Of a DNA stretch of 64,000 nt, positions 40,079 to 49,032 are shown one piece after another. Position 1 is the first letter of the stretch; every line of letters begins with the position of its first letter. The notes beneath the pieces were generated by a model, which worked only from the letters and a program-made list of their open reading frames with translations, was not told the origin of the DNA and made no database searches. The stretch is taken from assembly GCF_014646335.1 (NCBI RefSeq), contig NZ_BMNG01000003.1:1-64000 (forward strand), written 5' to 3'. The translations under genes were made by a program, and so were the position numbers. The stretch comes from Streptomyces lasiicapitis. Its GTDB lineage: Bacteria > Actinomycetota > Actinomycetes > Streptomycetales > Streptomycetaceae.

Positions 40079-40960
40079 CTACTTCTTGTCCGGAGCCGTG
40101 TCGACGATCTCCGCCACCGCGGCGGGCTCGGCCGCGGCGGCCACCTTGATGCCCGTCTTCGCGCGACGGCCGCGCCGCTCGAGCCAGGTGGCGATGCCGG
40201 AAAGGATCATGCAGAGGGAAATGTAGATGACACCGAAGACGGTGACCGTCTGGACGAACGGATAGACGCCGTTGACCGGGGTGTTGTTGGCGATGAGCCG
40301 GGCCGACTGCAGCAGCTCGGGGTAGAGGATCATGAACCCGAGAGAGGTGTCCTTCAGGGTCACCACGAGCTGGCTGATGATCGACGGCAGCATGGACCGG
40401 ATGGCCTGCGGGAACAGGACCGTGGCCATGACCTGGGTCTTGCGCAGGCCGAGCGCGTACGCGGCTTCCTTCTGGCCCGTGGGCACGGCGTTGATGCCCG
40501 CGCGGAGGACCTCCGCCTGCACGCACCCGTTGTAGATCGTCAGGCCGAGCACCAGCGCCCAGAACGGCTCCATGTCGCCGACGAGGCCGACCCAGAACGC
40601 GAAGATCGTGATGAGCAGCGGAATCGACCGGAAGAGGTCGATGAAGGCGACGGCGAACCACCGCACCGGACGGTGCTCGGAGAGCCGCGCCACACACAGC
40701 ACCACGGCGAACACCAGCGAGAGAACACCGGCGAGGGCGAACACCTTCAGGGTGGCGACCAGCGAATCCAGAATGTTCTGCCGGATTCCGGAGTAATTGA
40801 AGATGCCCCACAGATCCGGGTCGAACTCGCCCTTGTCATTCAGCCGCAGAATGATCCAGACAATGCCGCCGATGACGGCGAGGCTGCCGATGACGGTGTA
40901 GATGATGTTGCGGACGCGGGCCTTGGGGCCCGGGGCGTCGAAGAGGACGTTCGCACTCAT
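40079..40960 (-). CDS. gluD: Glutamate-type amino acid ABC transporter permease GluD
   Basis: A 293-residue permease of the HisM/PAAT family. There are about six membrane helices, the first at 20-40, a periplasmic loop (LNDKGEFDPDLWGIF), then the core. The EAA loop reads EAAYALGLRKTQVMATVLFPQAIR, the contact site for the ATPase GluA. A short basic, Ala-rich tail follows. ATG 40960 overlaps the gluC stop by 4 nt. It pairs with GluC to form the channel of a glutamate/polar amino acid importer. The order gluA-gluB-gluC-gluD matches the corynebacterial glutamate uptake system. Confidence 0.92.
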   Translation of the reverse strand: MSANVLFDAPGPKARVRNIIYTVIGSLAVIGGIVWIILRLNDKGEFDPDLWGIFNYSGIRQNILDSLVATLKVFALAGVLSLVFAVVLCVARLSEHRPVRWFAVAFIDLFRSIPLLITIFAFWVGLVGDMEPFWALVLGLTIYNGCVQAEVLRAGINAVPTGQKEAAYALGLRKTQVMATVLFPQAIRSMLPSIISQLVVTLKDTSLGFMILYPELLQSARLIANNTPVNGVYPFVQTVTVFGVIYISLCMILSGIATWLERRGRRAKTGIKVAAAAEPAAVAEIVDTAPDKK

Positions 40961-41604
40961 CGGGCGACCTCCAAACGGTGCTCCAGGACCCGGAAGAGAC
41001 CATTGATGGCGTACGTGATGATCAGGTAGGCGAGAGTGATCCAGACGAAGATCATCACGATGTCGTAGCCCTCGTTGCTCAGCGTCTTCGAGACATTGAA
41101 CAGGTCGGTGTTGTCGAAGGCGCCCGCGATGGCCGTGTTCTTGGTCAGAGCGATGAAGATGCTGGAGAGCGGCGGCACCACGTTGCGCGTGGCCTGCGGC
41201 AGGACGACGAGCCGCATGGTCTGCGTGAAGGTGAGGCCGATGGCCCGCGCCGCCTCCGCCTGGCCGAGCGACACCGTGTTGATGCCGGAGCGCACCGCCT
41301 CGGCCACGAACGCCGAGGTGTAGAAACCACAGGCGCACACGGCGAGTACGAAGGAGTCCAGGTCCGGATAGAGGACCTTCGGGACGACGAAGAACGCCAC
41401 CAGGAACAGCAGCGTGAGCGGGGTGTTCCGCAGCAGGGTGACCCAGGCGGTCCCGAATATGCGCAGCGGGAGCACCGGCGAGACACGGCATCCGGCGATG
41501 ACGACGCCGATCACGATGGCCACCAGCGCACTGACGACGGTCAACTTGACAGTGCCGTAAAACCCTTCGCGGAACAGCGACAGGTTGTCGAGCAATACGT
41601 CCAT
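40957..41604 (-). CDS. gluC: Glutamate-type amino acid ABC transporter permease GluC
   Basis: A 215-residue permease of the same family, five helices, EAA loop EAARAIGLTFTQTMRLVVLPQATR. It begins MDVLLDNLSLFREGFYGTVKLT, typical of the PAAT permease N-terminus. It lies 177 bp after gluB, with a hairpin in the gap, and is translationally coupled to gluD. Confidence 0.92.
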   Translation of the reverse strand: MDVLLDNLSLFREGFYGTVKLTVVSALVAIVIGVVIAGCRVSPVLPLRIFGTAWVTLLRNTPLTLLFLVAFFVVPKVLYPDLDSFVLAVCACGFYTSAFVAEAVRSGINTVSLGQAEAARAIGLTFTQTMRLVVLPQATRNVVPPLSSIFIALTKNTAIAGAFDNTDLFNVSKTLSNEGYDIVMIFVWITLAYLIITYAINGLFRVLEHRLEVAR

Positions 41605-41731
41605 GAATTCTCCGCGAGGTGTTCGCGACGGGTCGCAGGGTTCACGACAGGCCCAGGCCGTCGACGTCGGCGGGGCGGCAGGTCTTCGCGACGGGTCCGA
41701 CAGCGATTCCGGCTTCGGTGCTTACAGTGAA

Positions 41732-41774
41732 CGTCCCGCTCCTGGCCGCGACTTCGCGCGGGGGGAGCGGGACG
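41732..41774 (-). promoter_or_regulatory. Intercistronic hairpin between gluB and gluC
   Basis: CGTCCCGCTCC (41732-41742) and GGAGCGGGACG (41764-41774) form a perfect 11-bp stem 8 bp after the gluB stop. It probably stabilises the gluAB message or partly terminates it, so that the binding protein is made in excess over the permeases. Confidence 0.75.
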
Positions 41775-41781
41775 TCCGGGA

Positions 41782-42702
41782 CTACTTCGGGTCGGTGAAG
41801 GCCGGCGGCTCCTGGTACTCGGAGCCCGAGATGCCGATGGTGGCGTCGAACGCCTTCTTGTAGTCGCCGTTCTCCTGGTGCGCCTTGATGGCGTCCGCGA
41901 CGGCCTTCTGCAGGGTGGTGTCACCCTTCTTCAGGCCGACGCCGTACGGCTCGTCCGAGAAGGGCTTGCCGACGACCTTGAGCTTGCCCTTGTTCTGCGC
42001 GGCGTAGCCCATCAGGATCGCGTCGTCCGTGGTGACGGCGTCGACCTGGTTGTTCAGCATCTGGGCGACGCACTCCGAGTACTTCGAGAGCTCGGTCACC
42101 TTGGCGCCGTACTTCGGCTTCTTGATGTTCTGCAGCGGCGTGGAGCCGACGATCGAGCAGACCTTCTTGCCGCGCACGGACTCCGGGCCCTTGATGTCCT
42201 TCTCGTCCTTGCGGACGAGCAGCGAGGCACCGGCGTGGAAGTACGGGCCCGCGAAGTCGATCTGCTTCTTGCGCTCGTCGTTGATCGTGTACGTACCGAT
42301 CATGAGGTCGACGTCGCCCTTGGAGACCGCGGTCTCGCGGGCGCCGGAGTCGACGGTCTTCCACTCGATCTGCTTCGGGGAGAAGCCGAGGTCGGCGGCG
42401 ACCATCTTGGCGATCTCGATGTCGAAGCCCGAGCGCTCCTTCGTGGACTGGTCCTCGAAGCCCAGGTACGGCTGGTCGGCCTTGGCGCCGATGATCAACT
42501 TGCCGCGCTTCTTGGCCGCCTTGAAGACCGAGGAGTCGACCGAGACGTCCTTCTTGACCGTGTAGCTGAGTTCCTTGCCGCCGGACTTGGCGGGGCCCTC
42601 AGGCTTGTCGCCGGCGGATCCCTCCTTGCCGCCGCAGGCGGTGGCGGTCAGCGACAGCGCAGCGATGGCCGCTGCGACGGCAGCGGACTTACGGAGCTTC
42701 AT
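41782..42702 (-). CDS. gluB: Glutamate-type ABC transporter substrate-binding lipoprotein GluB
   Basis: A 306-residue extracellular binding lipoprotein. The signal peptide ends in the lipobox LTATAC (Cys23), followed by a Gly/Ser/Lys linker. The type II periplasmic-binding fold covers about 60-290 (LIIGAKADQPYLGFEDQ, then GFDIEIAKMVAADLGF, then KGDVDLMIGTYTINDERKKQIDFAGPYF), the standard polar amino acid SBP_bac_3 pattern with a ligand-binding Arg/Asp environment. Placed 46 bp after gluA. ATG 42702 follows the usual Lys/Arg n-region. Confidence 0.94.
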   Translation of the reverse strand: MKLRKSAAVAAAIAALSLTATACGGKEGSAGDKPEGPAKSGGKELSYTVKKDVSVDSSVFKAAKKRGKLIIGAKADQPYLGFEDQSTKERSGFDIEIAKMVAADLGFSPKQIEWKTVDSGARETAVSKGDVDLMIGTYTINDERKKQIDFAGPYFHAGASLLVRKDEKDIKGPESVRGKKVCSIVGSTPLQNIKKPKYGAKVTELSKYSECVAQMLNNQVDAVTTDDAILMGYAAQNKGKLKVVGKPFSDEPYGVGLKKGDTTLQKAVADAIKAHQENGDYKKAFDATIGISGSEYQEPPAFTDPK

Positions 42703-42748
42703 GAGTGAACATCCTTTGTTTCGGCTGGCGTTGAGACGGTGTGAGGCC

Positions 42749-43525
42749 TCAGTGTTTAAGGATCTTCGACAGGAAGTCCTTGGCCCGGTCGCTGCGCGGG
42801 TTGCTGAAGAACTGGTCCGGCACGGCCTCTTCGACGATCCGGCCGTCCGCCATGAAGACGACGCGATTGGCCGCCGACCGGGCGAAGCCCATCTCGTGCG
42901 TGACGACCACCATGGTCATGCCGTCGCGGGCGAGCTGCTGCATGACCTCGAGAACCTCGTTGATCATCTCGGGGTCGAGCGCCGACGTGGGCTCGTCGAA
43001 CAGCATCACCTTGGGGCCCATCGCCAACGCGCGGGCGATGGCGACGCGTTGCTGCTGGCCGCCGGAGAGCTGCGCCGGGTACTTGTCGGCCTGCGAGCCG
43101 ACGCCCACCCGGTCGAGCAGTTCGCGCGCCTTCTGCTCCGCCTCGGCCTTGGCGGTCTTGCGCACCTTGACCTGGCCCAGCATCACGTTCTCGAGCACGG
43201 TCTTGTGCGCGAAGAGGTTGAAGGACTGGAAGACCATGCCCACGTCCGCGCGGAGCCTGGCGAGCTCCTTGCCCTCCTGGGGCAGCGGCTTGCCGTCGAT
43301 CGAGATCGCTCCCGAATCGATGGTCTCCAGGCGGTTGATGGTGCGGCACAGCGTCGACTTGCCCGACCCGGAGGGGCCGATCACGACGACGACCTCGCCA
43401 CGGGCGATCGTCAGGTCGATGTCCTGGAGGACGTGCAGGGCGCCGAAGTGCTTGTTGACACCCTTCAGCACGACAAGGTCGTCCGCCGCGGGCTTGGCGT
43501 CCTTGGTCACCGATACTTCGGTCAC
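42749..43525 (-). CDS. gluA: Glutamate-type ABC transporter ATP-binding protein GluA
   Basis: A 258-residue ABC ATPase. Walker A is GPSGSGKST, the Q-loop lies in MVFQSFNLF, the signature is [15 protein letters not shown], Walker B is [13 protein letters not shown] and the H-switch is VVTHEMG. This is the polar amino acid uptake subgroup (GlnQ/HisP). GTG 43525 has GGAG 9 nt upstream. ATG 43540 also fits the frame, but GAGGAGG abuts it with no spacer. First gene of the gluABCD operon, divergent from the two-component system, which may regulate it. Confidence 0.93.
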   Translation of the reverse strand: MTEVSVTKDAKPAADDLVVLKGVNKHFGALHVLQDIDLTIARGEVVVVIGPSGSGKSTLCRTINRLETIDSGAISIDGKPLPQEGKELARLRADVGMVFQSFNLFAHKTVLENVMLGQVKVRKTAKAEAEQKARELLDRVGVGSQADKYPAQLSGGQQQRVAIARALAMGPKVMLFDEPTSALDPEMINEVLEVMQQLARDGMTMVVVTHEMGFARSAANRVVFMADGRIVEEAVPDQFFSNPRSDRAKDFLSKILKH

Positions 43526-43540
43526 GGCTTGTTGCTCCAT

Positions 43541-43886
43541 CCTCCTCGGGTTGGGAGGACAGTAGTAACCCGGTGCGACCAGCGTCATTACATCTGAGGG
43601 GAAATTGAGCATAACGATCCGGCCGCAACCGGACACACCGTGTGAAGAGGGCGACCCGGCTGCGTACCGGGTGCATAACGGAACGTGTCCGTGACCCGAA
43701 GGGCCTTGACGCGGTCCTTATCCATCGGAGTGGATGCCATGGTGCGTACACACGCGTCCGCACACCGTTGAGAACCGCGCGTGCGCGCGCGTGCCGGGCA
43801 GTCGCGAACACGTGCGAAGCACCGCTTGAGCGGGAACGGAACGACCGATGAACCGCAGGGGGGCCAATGGGCTGGAGGGGGACCGC
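43541..43886. promoter_or_regulatory. Divergent promoter region between gluA and the two-component system
   Basis: About 340 bp without a gene. On the minus strand TACTAC (about 43565) lies 25-30 bp before gluA and may be its -10. Near 43776-43794 is a 19-bp alternating purine-pyrimidine tract of CG and TG steps, which could adopt Z-form. I see no clear response-regulator direct repeat. Confidence 0.35.
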
Positions 43887-44576
43887 ATGAGACTGCTGCT
43901 CGTCGAGGACGACGACCACGTGGCCGCCGCCCTGTCCGCGATCCTGGCCCGGCACGGCTTCGCCGTCACTCACGCCCGCAGCGGCGAGGAGGCACTCCAG
44001 GCCCTGCTGCCCTGCGAAGCGGCACCCTACGGAGTCGTACTCCTCGACCTCGGCCTGCCCGACCAGGACGGCTACGAGGTCTGCGGAAAGATCCGCAAGC
44101 GCACCTCGACCCCGGTCATCATGGTCACCGCCCGCGCGGACGTACGCTCCCGCATCCACGGCCTGAACCTCGGAGCCGACGACTACGTAGTGAAGCCGTA
44201 CGACACCGGGGAACTCATCGCCCGCATCCACGCGGTCATCCGGCGCCCCGTCGCCGACGGGGCCCAGACGCCCGCCGAGACCGAGCTGCGGCTCGGCCGC
44301 GTCCGCATCGAACTGCCCACCCGCCAGGTCAGCGTGGACGGCACCGTGGTCCAGCTGACCCGCAAGGAGTTCGACCTGCTCGCGCTCCTCGCCCAGCGGC
44401 CCGGGGTCGTCTTCCGCCGGGAGCAGATCATCAGCGAGGTGTGGCGCACCAGTTGGGAGGGCACGGGGCGCACGCTGGAGGTGCACGTGGCGTCCCTGCG
44501 CGCCAAGCTGCACATGCCCGCCCTGATCGAGACGGTGCGCGGAGTCGGCTACCGGCTCGTCGCCCCGGCGTCGTAG
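43887..44576 (+). CDS. OmpR/PhoB-family response regulator
   Basis: A 229-residue response regulator. The receiver domain (1-120) has acidic residues at 7-10 (VEDDD), phospho-acceptor Asp54 in VVLLDLGLPDQDGY, Thr in MVTAR and Lys in VVKPYDTGELIAR. The C-terminal winged helix (about 130-227) has LTRKEFDLLALLAQRPG and the recognition region EGTGRTLEVHVASLRAKL, then IETVRGVGYRL. The ATG 43887 start has GGAGGGG 6 nt upstream. It lies 9 nt before its cognate kinase and is divergent from gluA, so the glu operon is a possible target. Confidence 0.93.
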   Translation: MRLLLVEDDDHVAAALSAILARHGFAVTHARSGEEALQALLPCEAAPYGVVLLDLGLPDQDGYEVCGKIRKRTSTPVIMVTARADVRSRIHGLNLGADDYVVKPYDTGELIARIHAVIRRPVADGAQTPAETELRLGRVRIELPTRQVSVDGTVVQLTRKEFDLLALLAQRPGVVFRREQIISEVWRTSWEGTGRTLEVHVASLRAKLHMPALIETVRGVGYRLVAPAS

Positions 44577-44585
44577 CGGGCACAG

Positions 44586-46025
44586 GTGCGCGCCCGCCTC
44601 CTGCCGCTCCTCATCGTCCTGATGGCCGGCGTGCTGCTCGCCCTGGGCTTCCCGCTCGCGGTCAGCGTGGCGTCGGCGCAGCAGCAGAAGGTGGTCGTCG
44701 ACCGCATCGACGACACGGCGCGCTTCGCCGCGCTCGCGCAGTTCGTCACCCAGCGCCCCAGCGGCTCCCGCGTGCGCGAGAAGGACGAGCGGCGCGAGAC
44801 CCTTCAGAAGGAACTCGACTACTACCACGAGGTGTACGGCATCAAGGCGGGCGTCTTCTTCCGCGACCGCTTCCCCATGGCGCACGCCCCCAGCGACTGG
44901 TTCCTGACCCCCGGCAGCGGCGACGTGAGCGACGCCTTCGAAGCCTTCGAAGAGGCCCTGCGCTCCCGCGGCAGCCACAACCCGCCCCAGGTGTGGCCCT
45001 GGAACGAGGGCGGGCGGATCGTCGTCGCCTCACCGGTGATCCGTGACGGCGACGTCGTGGCGGTCGTCGTCACCGACTCGCCGACCGGGCGCATGCGCGC
45101 GAAGACGCTGCACGGCTGGCTGCTCATCGGCGCGGGCGAGTCGGCCGCGATGCTCCTCGCCGTCGGCGCCGCGCTGCGCCTCACCGGCTGGGTCCTGCGC
45201 CCGGTGCGGGTCCTGGACGCCACCACCCACGACATCGCCACCGGACGCCTCGCCTCCCGCGTCGCGGCCGCCGGCGGACCCCCGGAACTCAGGCGCCTGG
45301 CCCGGTCGTTCAACGAGATGGCCGACAACGTCGAAGACGTCCTCGAGCAGCAGCGCGCCTTCGTCGCCGACGCCTCGCACCAACTGCGCAATCCGCTGTC
45401 CGCCCTGCTGCTCCGCATCGAGCTCCTGGCCCTCGAACTGCCCGAGGACAACGAGGAGATCGCCTCGGTGCGCACCGAAGGCAAGCGCCTCGCGCAGGTC
45501 CTCGACGACCTGCTCGACCTGGCGCTCGCGGAACACGCGGCGGCGGATCTGCGGCTCACCGACATCGGTGAGCTGGCGGCCGAGCGCGTCGCCGCCTGGC
45601 GCCCGCTCGCCGCCGAGCGGGGCGTGCGGCTGGCCGGGCAGTGCCCGGCGACGACGGGCTGGGCCGACCCGATCGCCCTGTCCAGCGCCCTGGACGCGGT
45701 GATCGACAACGCCTTGAAGTTCACACCGGAGGGAGAGGAAGTGCGGGTGCGGGTCGCCGCCGCCGACTCGACCACCACGGTCGTCGTCACCGACGGCGGC
45801 CCCGGACTCACGGACGACGAGCTGTCCCGCGTCGGCGACCGCTTCTGGCGCAGCAACCGCCACCAGAACGTCAAGGGATCCGGCCTCGGCCTGTCGATCT
45901 CACGCGCGCTGCTCGCGGCGGGCGGCGGCACGATGGCGTACGAGCGCCATGAACCGCACGGCCTGAAGGTGACGGTGGGCATCCCGCGGCAGGCGCCCGT
46001 GGGTCAGGGCTTGACCGAGCGGTAG
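44586..46025 (+). CDS. Membrane sensor histidine kinase
   Basis: A 479-residue kinase. TM1 is at about 5-28, an extracytoplasmic sensor domain of about 150 residues follows (with the segment YYHEVYGIKAGVFF), TM2 is at about 176-200, and HAMP is at about 200-255 (LRPVRVLDATTHDIATG). HisKA has His265 in FVADASHQLRNPLSALL and the HATPase domain has DNALKFTPEGEEV and [13 protein letters not shown]. The kinase class matches OmpR-type partners. GTG 44586 is the first start; its 3' end lies in a three-copy repeat shared with the convergent TAXI gene. Confidence 0.92.
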   Translation: MRARLLPLLIVLMAGVLLALGFPLAVSVASAQQQKVVVDRIDDTARFAALAQFVTQRPSGSRVREKDERRETLQKELDYYHEVYGIKAGVFFRDRFPMAHAPSDWFLTPGSGDVSDAFEAFEEALRSRGSHNPPQVWPWNEGGRIVVASPVIRDGDVVAVVVTDSPTGRMRAKTLHGWLLIGAGESAAMLLAVGAALRLTGWVLRPVRVLDATTHDIATGRLASRVAAAGGPPELRRLARSFNEMADNVEDVLEQQRAFVADASHQLRNPLSALLLRIELLALELPEDNEEIASVRTEGKRLAQVLDDLLDLALAEHAAADLRLTDIGELAAERVAAWRPLAAERGVRLAGQCPATTGWADPIALSSALDAVIDNALKFTPEGEEVRVRVAAADSTTTVVVTDGGPGLTDDELSRVGDRFWRSNRHQNVKGSGLGLSISRALLAAGGGTMAYERHEPHGLKVTVGIPRQAPVGQGLTER

Positions 46026-46071
46026 GTCAGAGCTTGACCGGGGGGTGGGTCAGGGCTTGACCGAGCGGTAG
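46001..46071. repeat. Three near-identical 23-25-bp repeats at the junction of two convergent genes
   Basis: A 25-bp sequence beginning GGGTCAGGGCTTGACC occurs exactly at 46001-46025 and 46047-46071. A diverged copy (AGGTCAGAGCTTGACC...) lies between at 46024-46045. Each copy has the small dyad GGTCA/TGACC. The repeats encode the last residues of the kinase on one strand and of the TAXI protein on the other. Confidence 0.85.
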
Positions 46072-47045
46072 TAGCGCCGCGCGCCCTCGTGCAGGGCCAG
46101 CGGGTCGGTGTACAGGGCGGTGCGCAGGTCCACGAGCTGGGCCGCGTGCACGCGCAGGCCGATGTGGTCCCGGCTGTCGATCACCGTCCGGGTCAGGCCC
46201 TCGGTGAGCTCCGGGTCGGCGCGGTCGGTGGTCACCAGGAGGTTCGCCACGGCCAGCGTCGGGACGGCCGCGTTCTGCTGGGCCCGCGGGTAGGCGTCGG
46301 CCGGCATGACGGCCGCGCGGTAGTAGCGGGACGCGCCGCCCAGCTTGTGCAGCGCGTCGACGAGGTCGCCGAGCGGTACGAGGCGGATGGCGAGGCCCTC
46401 GGACAGCTCGCGCACGGAGGTCGTGGGCAGCCCGCCCGACCAGAAGAACGCGTCGATCTCGCCACGCCGCAGCAGTTCCGGCGCGGTGTCTATGCCCGAG
46501 GGCAGCGCCGTCACGTCCTTGTCCAGGCGCAGCCCGGCGGCCTTGAGCACCCGGTCCGCGATCAGCCGCACGCCCGAGCGCGGCTGCCCCACGGCGACGC
46601 GCTTGCCGCGTAGGTCCCGCGCCTCATGGATCCCGGACGAGCGCCGCACGACGAGCTGCACATAGTCGTCGTAGAGCCGCGCGCAGCCCCGCAGCCGGTC
46701 CGCGCCCGGCCGGCCGTCGAGGCGGTACTTCTCCACGGCGTCGGCCGCCGCGATGGTGAAGTCGGCCTTCCCTGTGGCCACCCGCTCGACGTTCTGCTGC
46801 GACCCCTGGCTGTTGATCAGCTCGATGTCGAGGTCCGGCATGTCCTTGGCCGCGGCGTTGCGCAGCAGCTTGCCGTATGTCTCGTAGACGGCGCCCTTCA
46901 CACCCGTACTGAAGGTCATCCGTCCCTCCGGCGAACTCCCGCCCACCGGCAGCAGCCACCACAGGAGCAGCCCGCACACCACGAAGGCGGCGGCCGAGCC
47001 CTGCAGGGCCCGGCGCCGGCTGAGGTGGGGCAGGGCCGCGAACAT
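46050..47045 (-). CDS. TAXI-family (TRAP-type) solute-binding protein
   Basis: A 331-residue protein. After a basic start (HLSRRRALQGS) there is one hydrophobic segment at about 14-34, more like a signal anchor than a lipobox. The TAXI family binding fold follows (ISTG-type opening TFSTGVKGAVYETYGKLL, then INSQGSQQNVERVATGKADFTIAAADAV and RRGEIDAFFWSGGLPTTSVREL). TAXI proteins normally deliver ligands such as glutamate or other carboxylates to DctQM permeases, but no permease gene is present. It converges on the adjacent kinase gene, so it may instead present a ligand to the sensor domain. Confidence 0.88.
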   Translation of the reverse strand: MFAALPHLSRRRALQGSAAAFVVCGLLLWWLLPVGGSSPEGRMTFSTGVKGAVYETYGKLLRNAAAKDMPDLDIELINSQGSQQNVERVATGKADFTIAAADAVEKYRLDGRPGADRLRGCARLYDDYVQLVVRRSSGIHEARDLRGKRVAVGQPRSGVRLIADRVLKAAGLRLDKDVTALPSGIDTAPELLRRGEIDAFFWSGGLPTTSVRELSEGLAIRLVPLGDLVDALHKLGGASRYYRAAVMPADAYPRAQQNAAVPTLAVANLLVTTDRADPELTEGLTRTVIDSRDHIGLRVHAAQLVDLRTALYTDPLALHEGARRYYRSVKP

Positions 47046-47109
47046 GGGCGCGATCCTGCCACCTCGCGCAGCGTGCTGGCCAGGGTCGGCCCCCGGGCCC
47101 GGGCGGCCG

Positions 47110-48054
47110 TCAGGTCCCGCAGGCGTGGTCGGCGAGGACCTCGCGGATCACATGGCGCGCGTTGGCGGCGAGCACCGGGTTCGTCACCGCGTAGTACGGG
47201 AGCTGGATGAGGGCCATCGAAAGCGCCCAGCCGCGCCCGCGTGCCCAGGTCGCGTCGTCGGCCCCGAGCGCGGCGCGGAACGACTCGCGTACGTCGGCGG
47301 GGAGCAGGTTCCACGCGACGATCAGGTCGCAGGCCGGGTCGCCCACGCCTGCGGTGCCGAAGTCGATCACCGCGCTGAGGCGGCCGTCGCGGACGAGGAG
47401 GTTGCCCGGCATGAGGTCGGAGTGGACCCAGACGGGCGGGCCGTCCCAGGCGGGGGCGCGGAGGGCCGCGTCCCAGGCTGCGGTGGCGGCGTCGCAGTCG
47501 ACGTCGAGATCCACGGCGTCCGCCGGCATCGAGCGCAGGTCGGCGATCGCCGCCCGCGTCTCGTCGTCGTCCGCCGCCAGCGGACCCCCGCGGTAGGCGG
47601 CCGGCCCGCCCGTGGCGTCGGCGCGGCGCAGCGCCGTGACGAAGGCGGCCAGGTCCTCGGCCAGCGCCCGGGGCGCGGTGACGGCGCCGGCGACCGGGTT
47701 CTCGCCGTCCAGCCAGCGGTGGACGGACCACGCCCAGGGATACCCCTGGCCGGGCTCACCGCGGCCGAGCACGCTCGGCACGGCCACCGGGACCCGCGGC
47801 GCCAGCCAGGGCAGCCAGCGGCTCTCCATGGCCACGTCCTCGGCGCCGCCGGCGGTGCGGGGGAGCCGTACGGTCATGTCGTCGCCGAGCCGGAACACTG
47901 AGTTCACCGTCCCGGACGAGGCGAACGGCTCGACGGGCAGGTGGCTCCACCGCGGGAACTGGGCGGCGATCAGTTCGCGCACGAGCGGCACGTCGATGTC
48001 CGGCTCACCCTCGTGCAGCTTGCCGCAGGTGAGGGACTCGTTCGAAGTCTGCAT
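47110..48054 (-). CDS. APH-type phosphotransferase
   Basis: A 314-residue protein of the aminoglycoside phosphotransferase/choline kinase-like fold. The nucleotide-binding start is at about 45-65 (SSGTVNSVFRLGDDMTVRLPR), Brenner's motif is WVHSDLMPGNLLV and the metal-binding motif is VIDFGTAGVGDPACDL. The catalytic Asp and metal Asp are intact. Natural substrates of such chromosomal members are mostly unknown; drug resistance cannot be assumed. ATG 48054. It is transcribed in the same direction as the methyltransferase, 117 bp downstream of it. Confidence 0.88.
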   Translation of the reverse strand: MQTSNESLTCGKLHEGEPDIDVPLVRELIAAQFPRWSHLPVEPFASSGTVNSVFRLGDDMTVRLPRTAGGAEDVAMESRWLPWLAPRVPVAVPSVLGRGEPGQGYPWAWSVHRWLDGENPVAGAVTAPRALAEDLAAFVTALRRADATGGPAAYRGGPLAADDDETRAAIADLRSMPADAVDLDVDCDAATAAWDAALRAPAWDGPPVWVHSDLMPGNLLVRDGRLSAVIDFGTAGVGDPACDLIVAWNLLPADVRESFRAALGADDATWARGRGWALSMALIQLPYYAVTNPVLAANARHVIREVLADHACGT

Positions 48055-48171
48055 GCGGGCATTGTTGGTGTGTGCACGGGCCGGGCGAAAGCGAATTCCG
48101 CGCGGGCCCGCCGCGGTGTCCTCGCGGTGTCCTGGTGTCCTTGGGCGCGCGTCCGGCCCGCCGCCCGCGGC

Positions 48172-49032
48172 TCAGCGCTTGCGCGCCACCCCGCCGAACA
48201 TCGCCACCTCGTCCGGCTCGCCGTCGCCCGCCTCTTCCGGACGCCACCGCGAGCAGGACACCACGCCGGGCTCAAGGAGTTCGAGGCCGTCGAAGAACCG
48301 GGCCACCTTCTCGGGGGTGCGCTGCGTCAGCTTCGGGGTGCCGTGCTCGTTCCAGAAGGCGACCGCCGCGTCCACGTCGGGCATCTTCGGACTGGTGACG
48401 GTGTGCGAGAGCACCAGGTGGCTCCCGGAGGGCAGCGCGTCCATGAGACGGCGTACGAGACCGAGGGCCTCCTGGTCGTCCTCGATGAAAATGACCACCC
48501 CCAGGAGCATCAACGCGACCGGACGGTTGAAGTCCAGCGTCTGGGAGGCGTGTTCGAGGACGGACTCGACGTCACGCATGTCGGCGTCCAGGTAGTCCGT
48601 CTGCCCCTCGGGGGAACTGGTGAGGAGGGCCCGCGCGTGGGTGAGGACCAACGGATCGTTGTCTACGTAGACGACGCGTGACTCCGGAGCGATGCGCTGG
48701 GCCACCTCGTGGGTGTTGTCGGCGGTCGGCAGCCCGGTGCCGATGTCGAGGAACTGGCGTACGCCGCGGTCCGCCACCAGATGCCGCACCGCGCGGCCGA
48801 GGAACAGTCGGTCCGCGCGCGCGTAGTCGCCGATTCCCGGGTGCAGCCCGCGGATGGCGTCGCCCGCCTCACGGTCGACCGCGTAGTTGTCCTTGCCGCC
48901 CAGCCAGTAGTTCCAGATGCGGGCCGTGTGCGGCTGCGCGGTGTTGATCCGGCTCCGTACGGCGTCGGCCGCGTCCTGCGGGGAGGGCTCCTGCGGGGCC
49001 TGCGGCTCCTGCGGGGAAGGGCTCGCGGTCAC
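48172..49032 (-). CDS. SAM-dependent methyltransferase (DUF574/Methyltransf_19 type)
   Basis: A 286-residue methyltransferase of the family that is much expanded in Streptomyces. The family N-terminus PHTARIWNYWLGGKDNYAVDRE is followed by motif I LDIGTGLPTADNTHEVA, the acidic VYVDNDPLVL after beta-2 and DADMRDV. Its methyl acceptor is unknown; paralogues often sit near development or conservon genes. GTG 49032 has AGGAGG 7 nt upstream. Confidence 0.9.
   Translation of the reverse strand: MTASPSPQEPQAPQEPSPQDAADAVRSRINTAQPHTARIWNYWLGGKDNYAVDREAGDAIRGLHPGIGDYARADRLFLGRAVRHLVADRGVRQFLDIGTGLPTADNTHEVAQRIAPESRVVYVDNDPLVLTHARALLTSSPEGQTDYLDADMRDVESVLEHASQTLDFNRPVALMLLGVVIFIEDDQEALGLVRRLMDALPSGSHLVLSHTVTSPKMPDVDAAVAFWNEHGTPKLTQRTPEKVARFFDGLELLEPGVVSCSRWRPEEAGDGEPDEVAMFGGVARKR

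Noticed and set aside
47110..48054. Aminoglycoside resistance gene
   Set aside because: The fold is right, but chromosomal APH-type kinases of this sort act on many substrates and nothing nearby indicates antibiotic biosynthesis or resistance.
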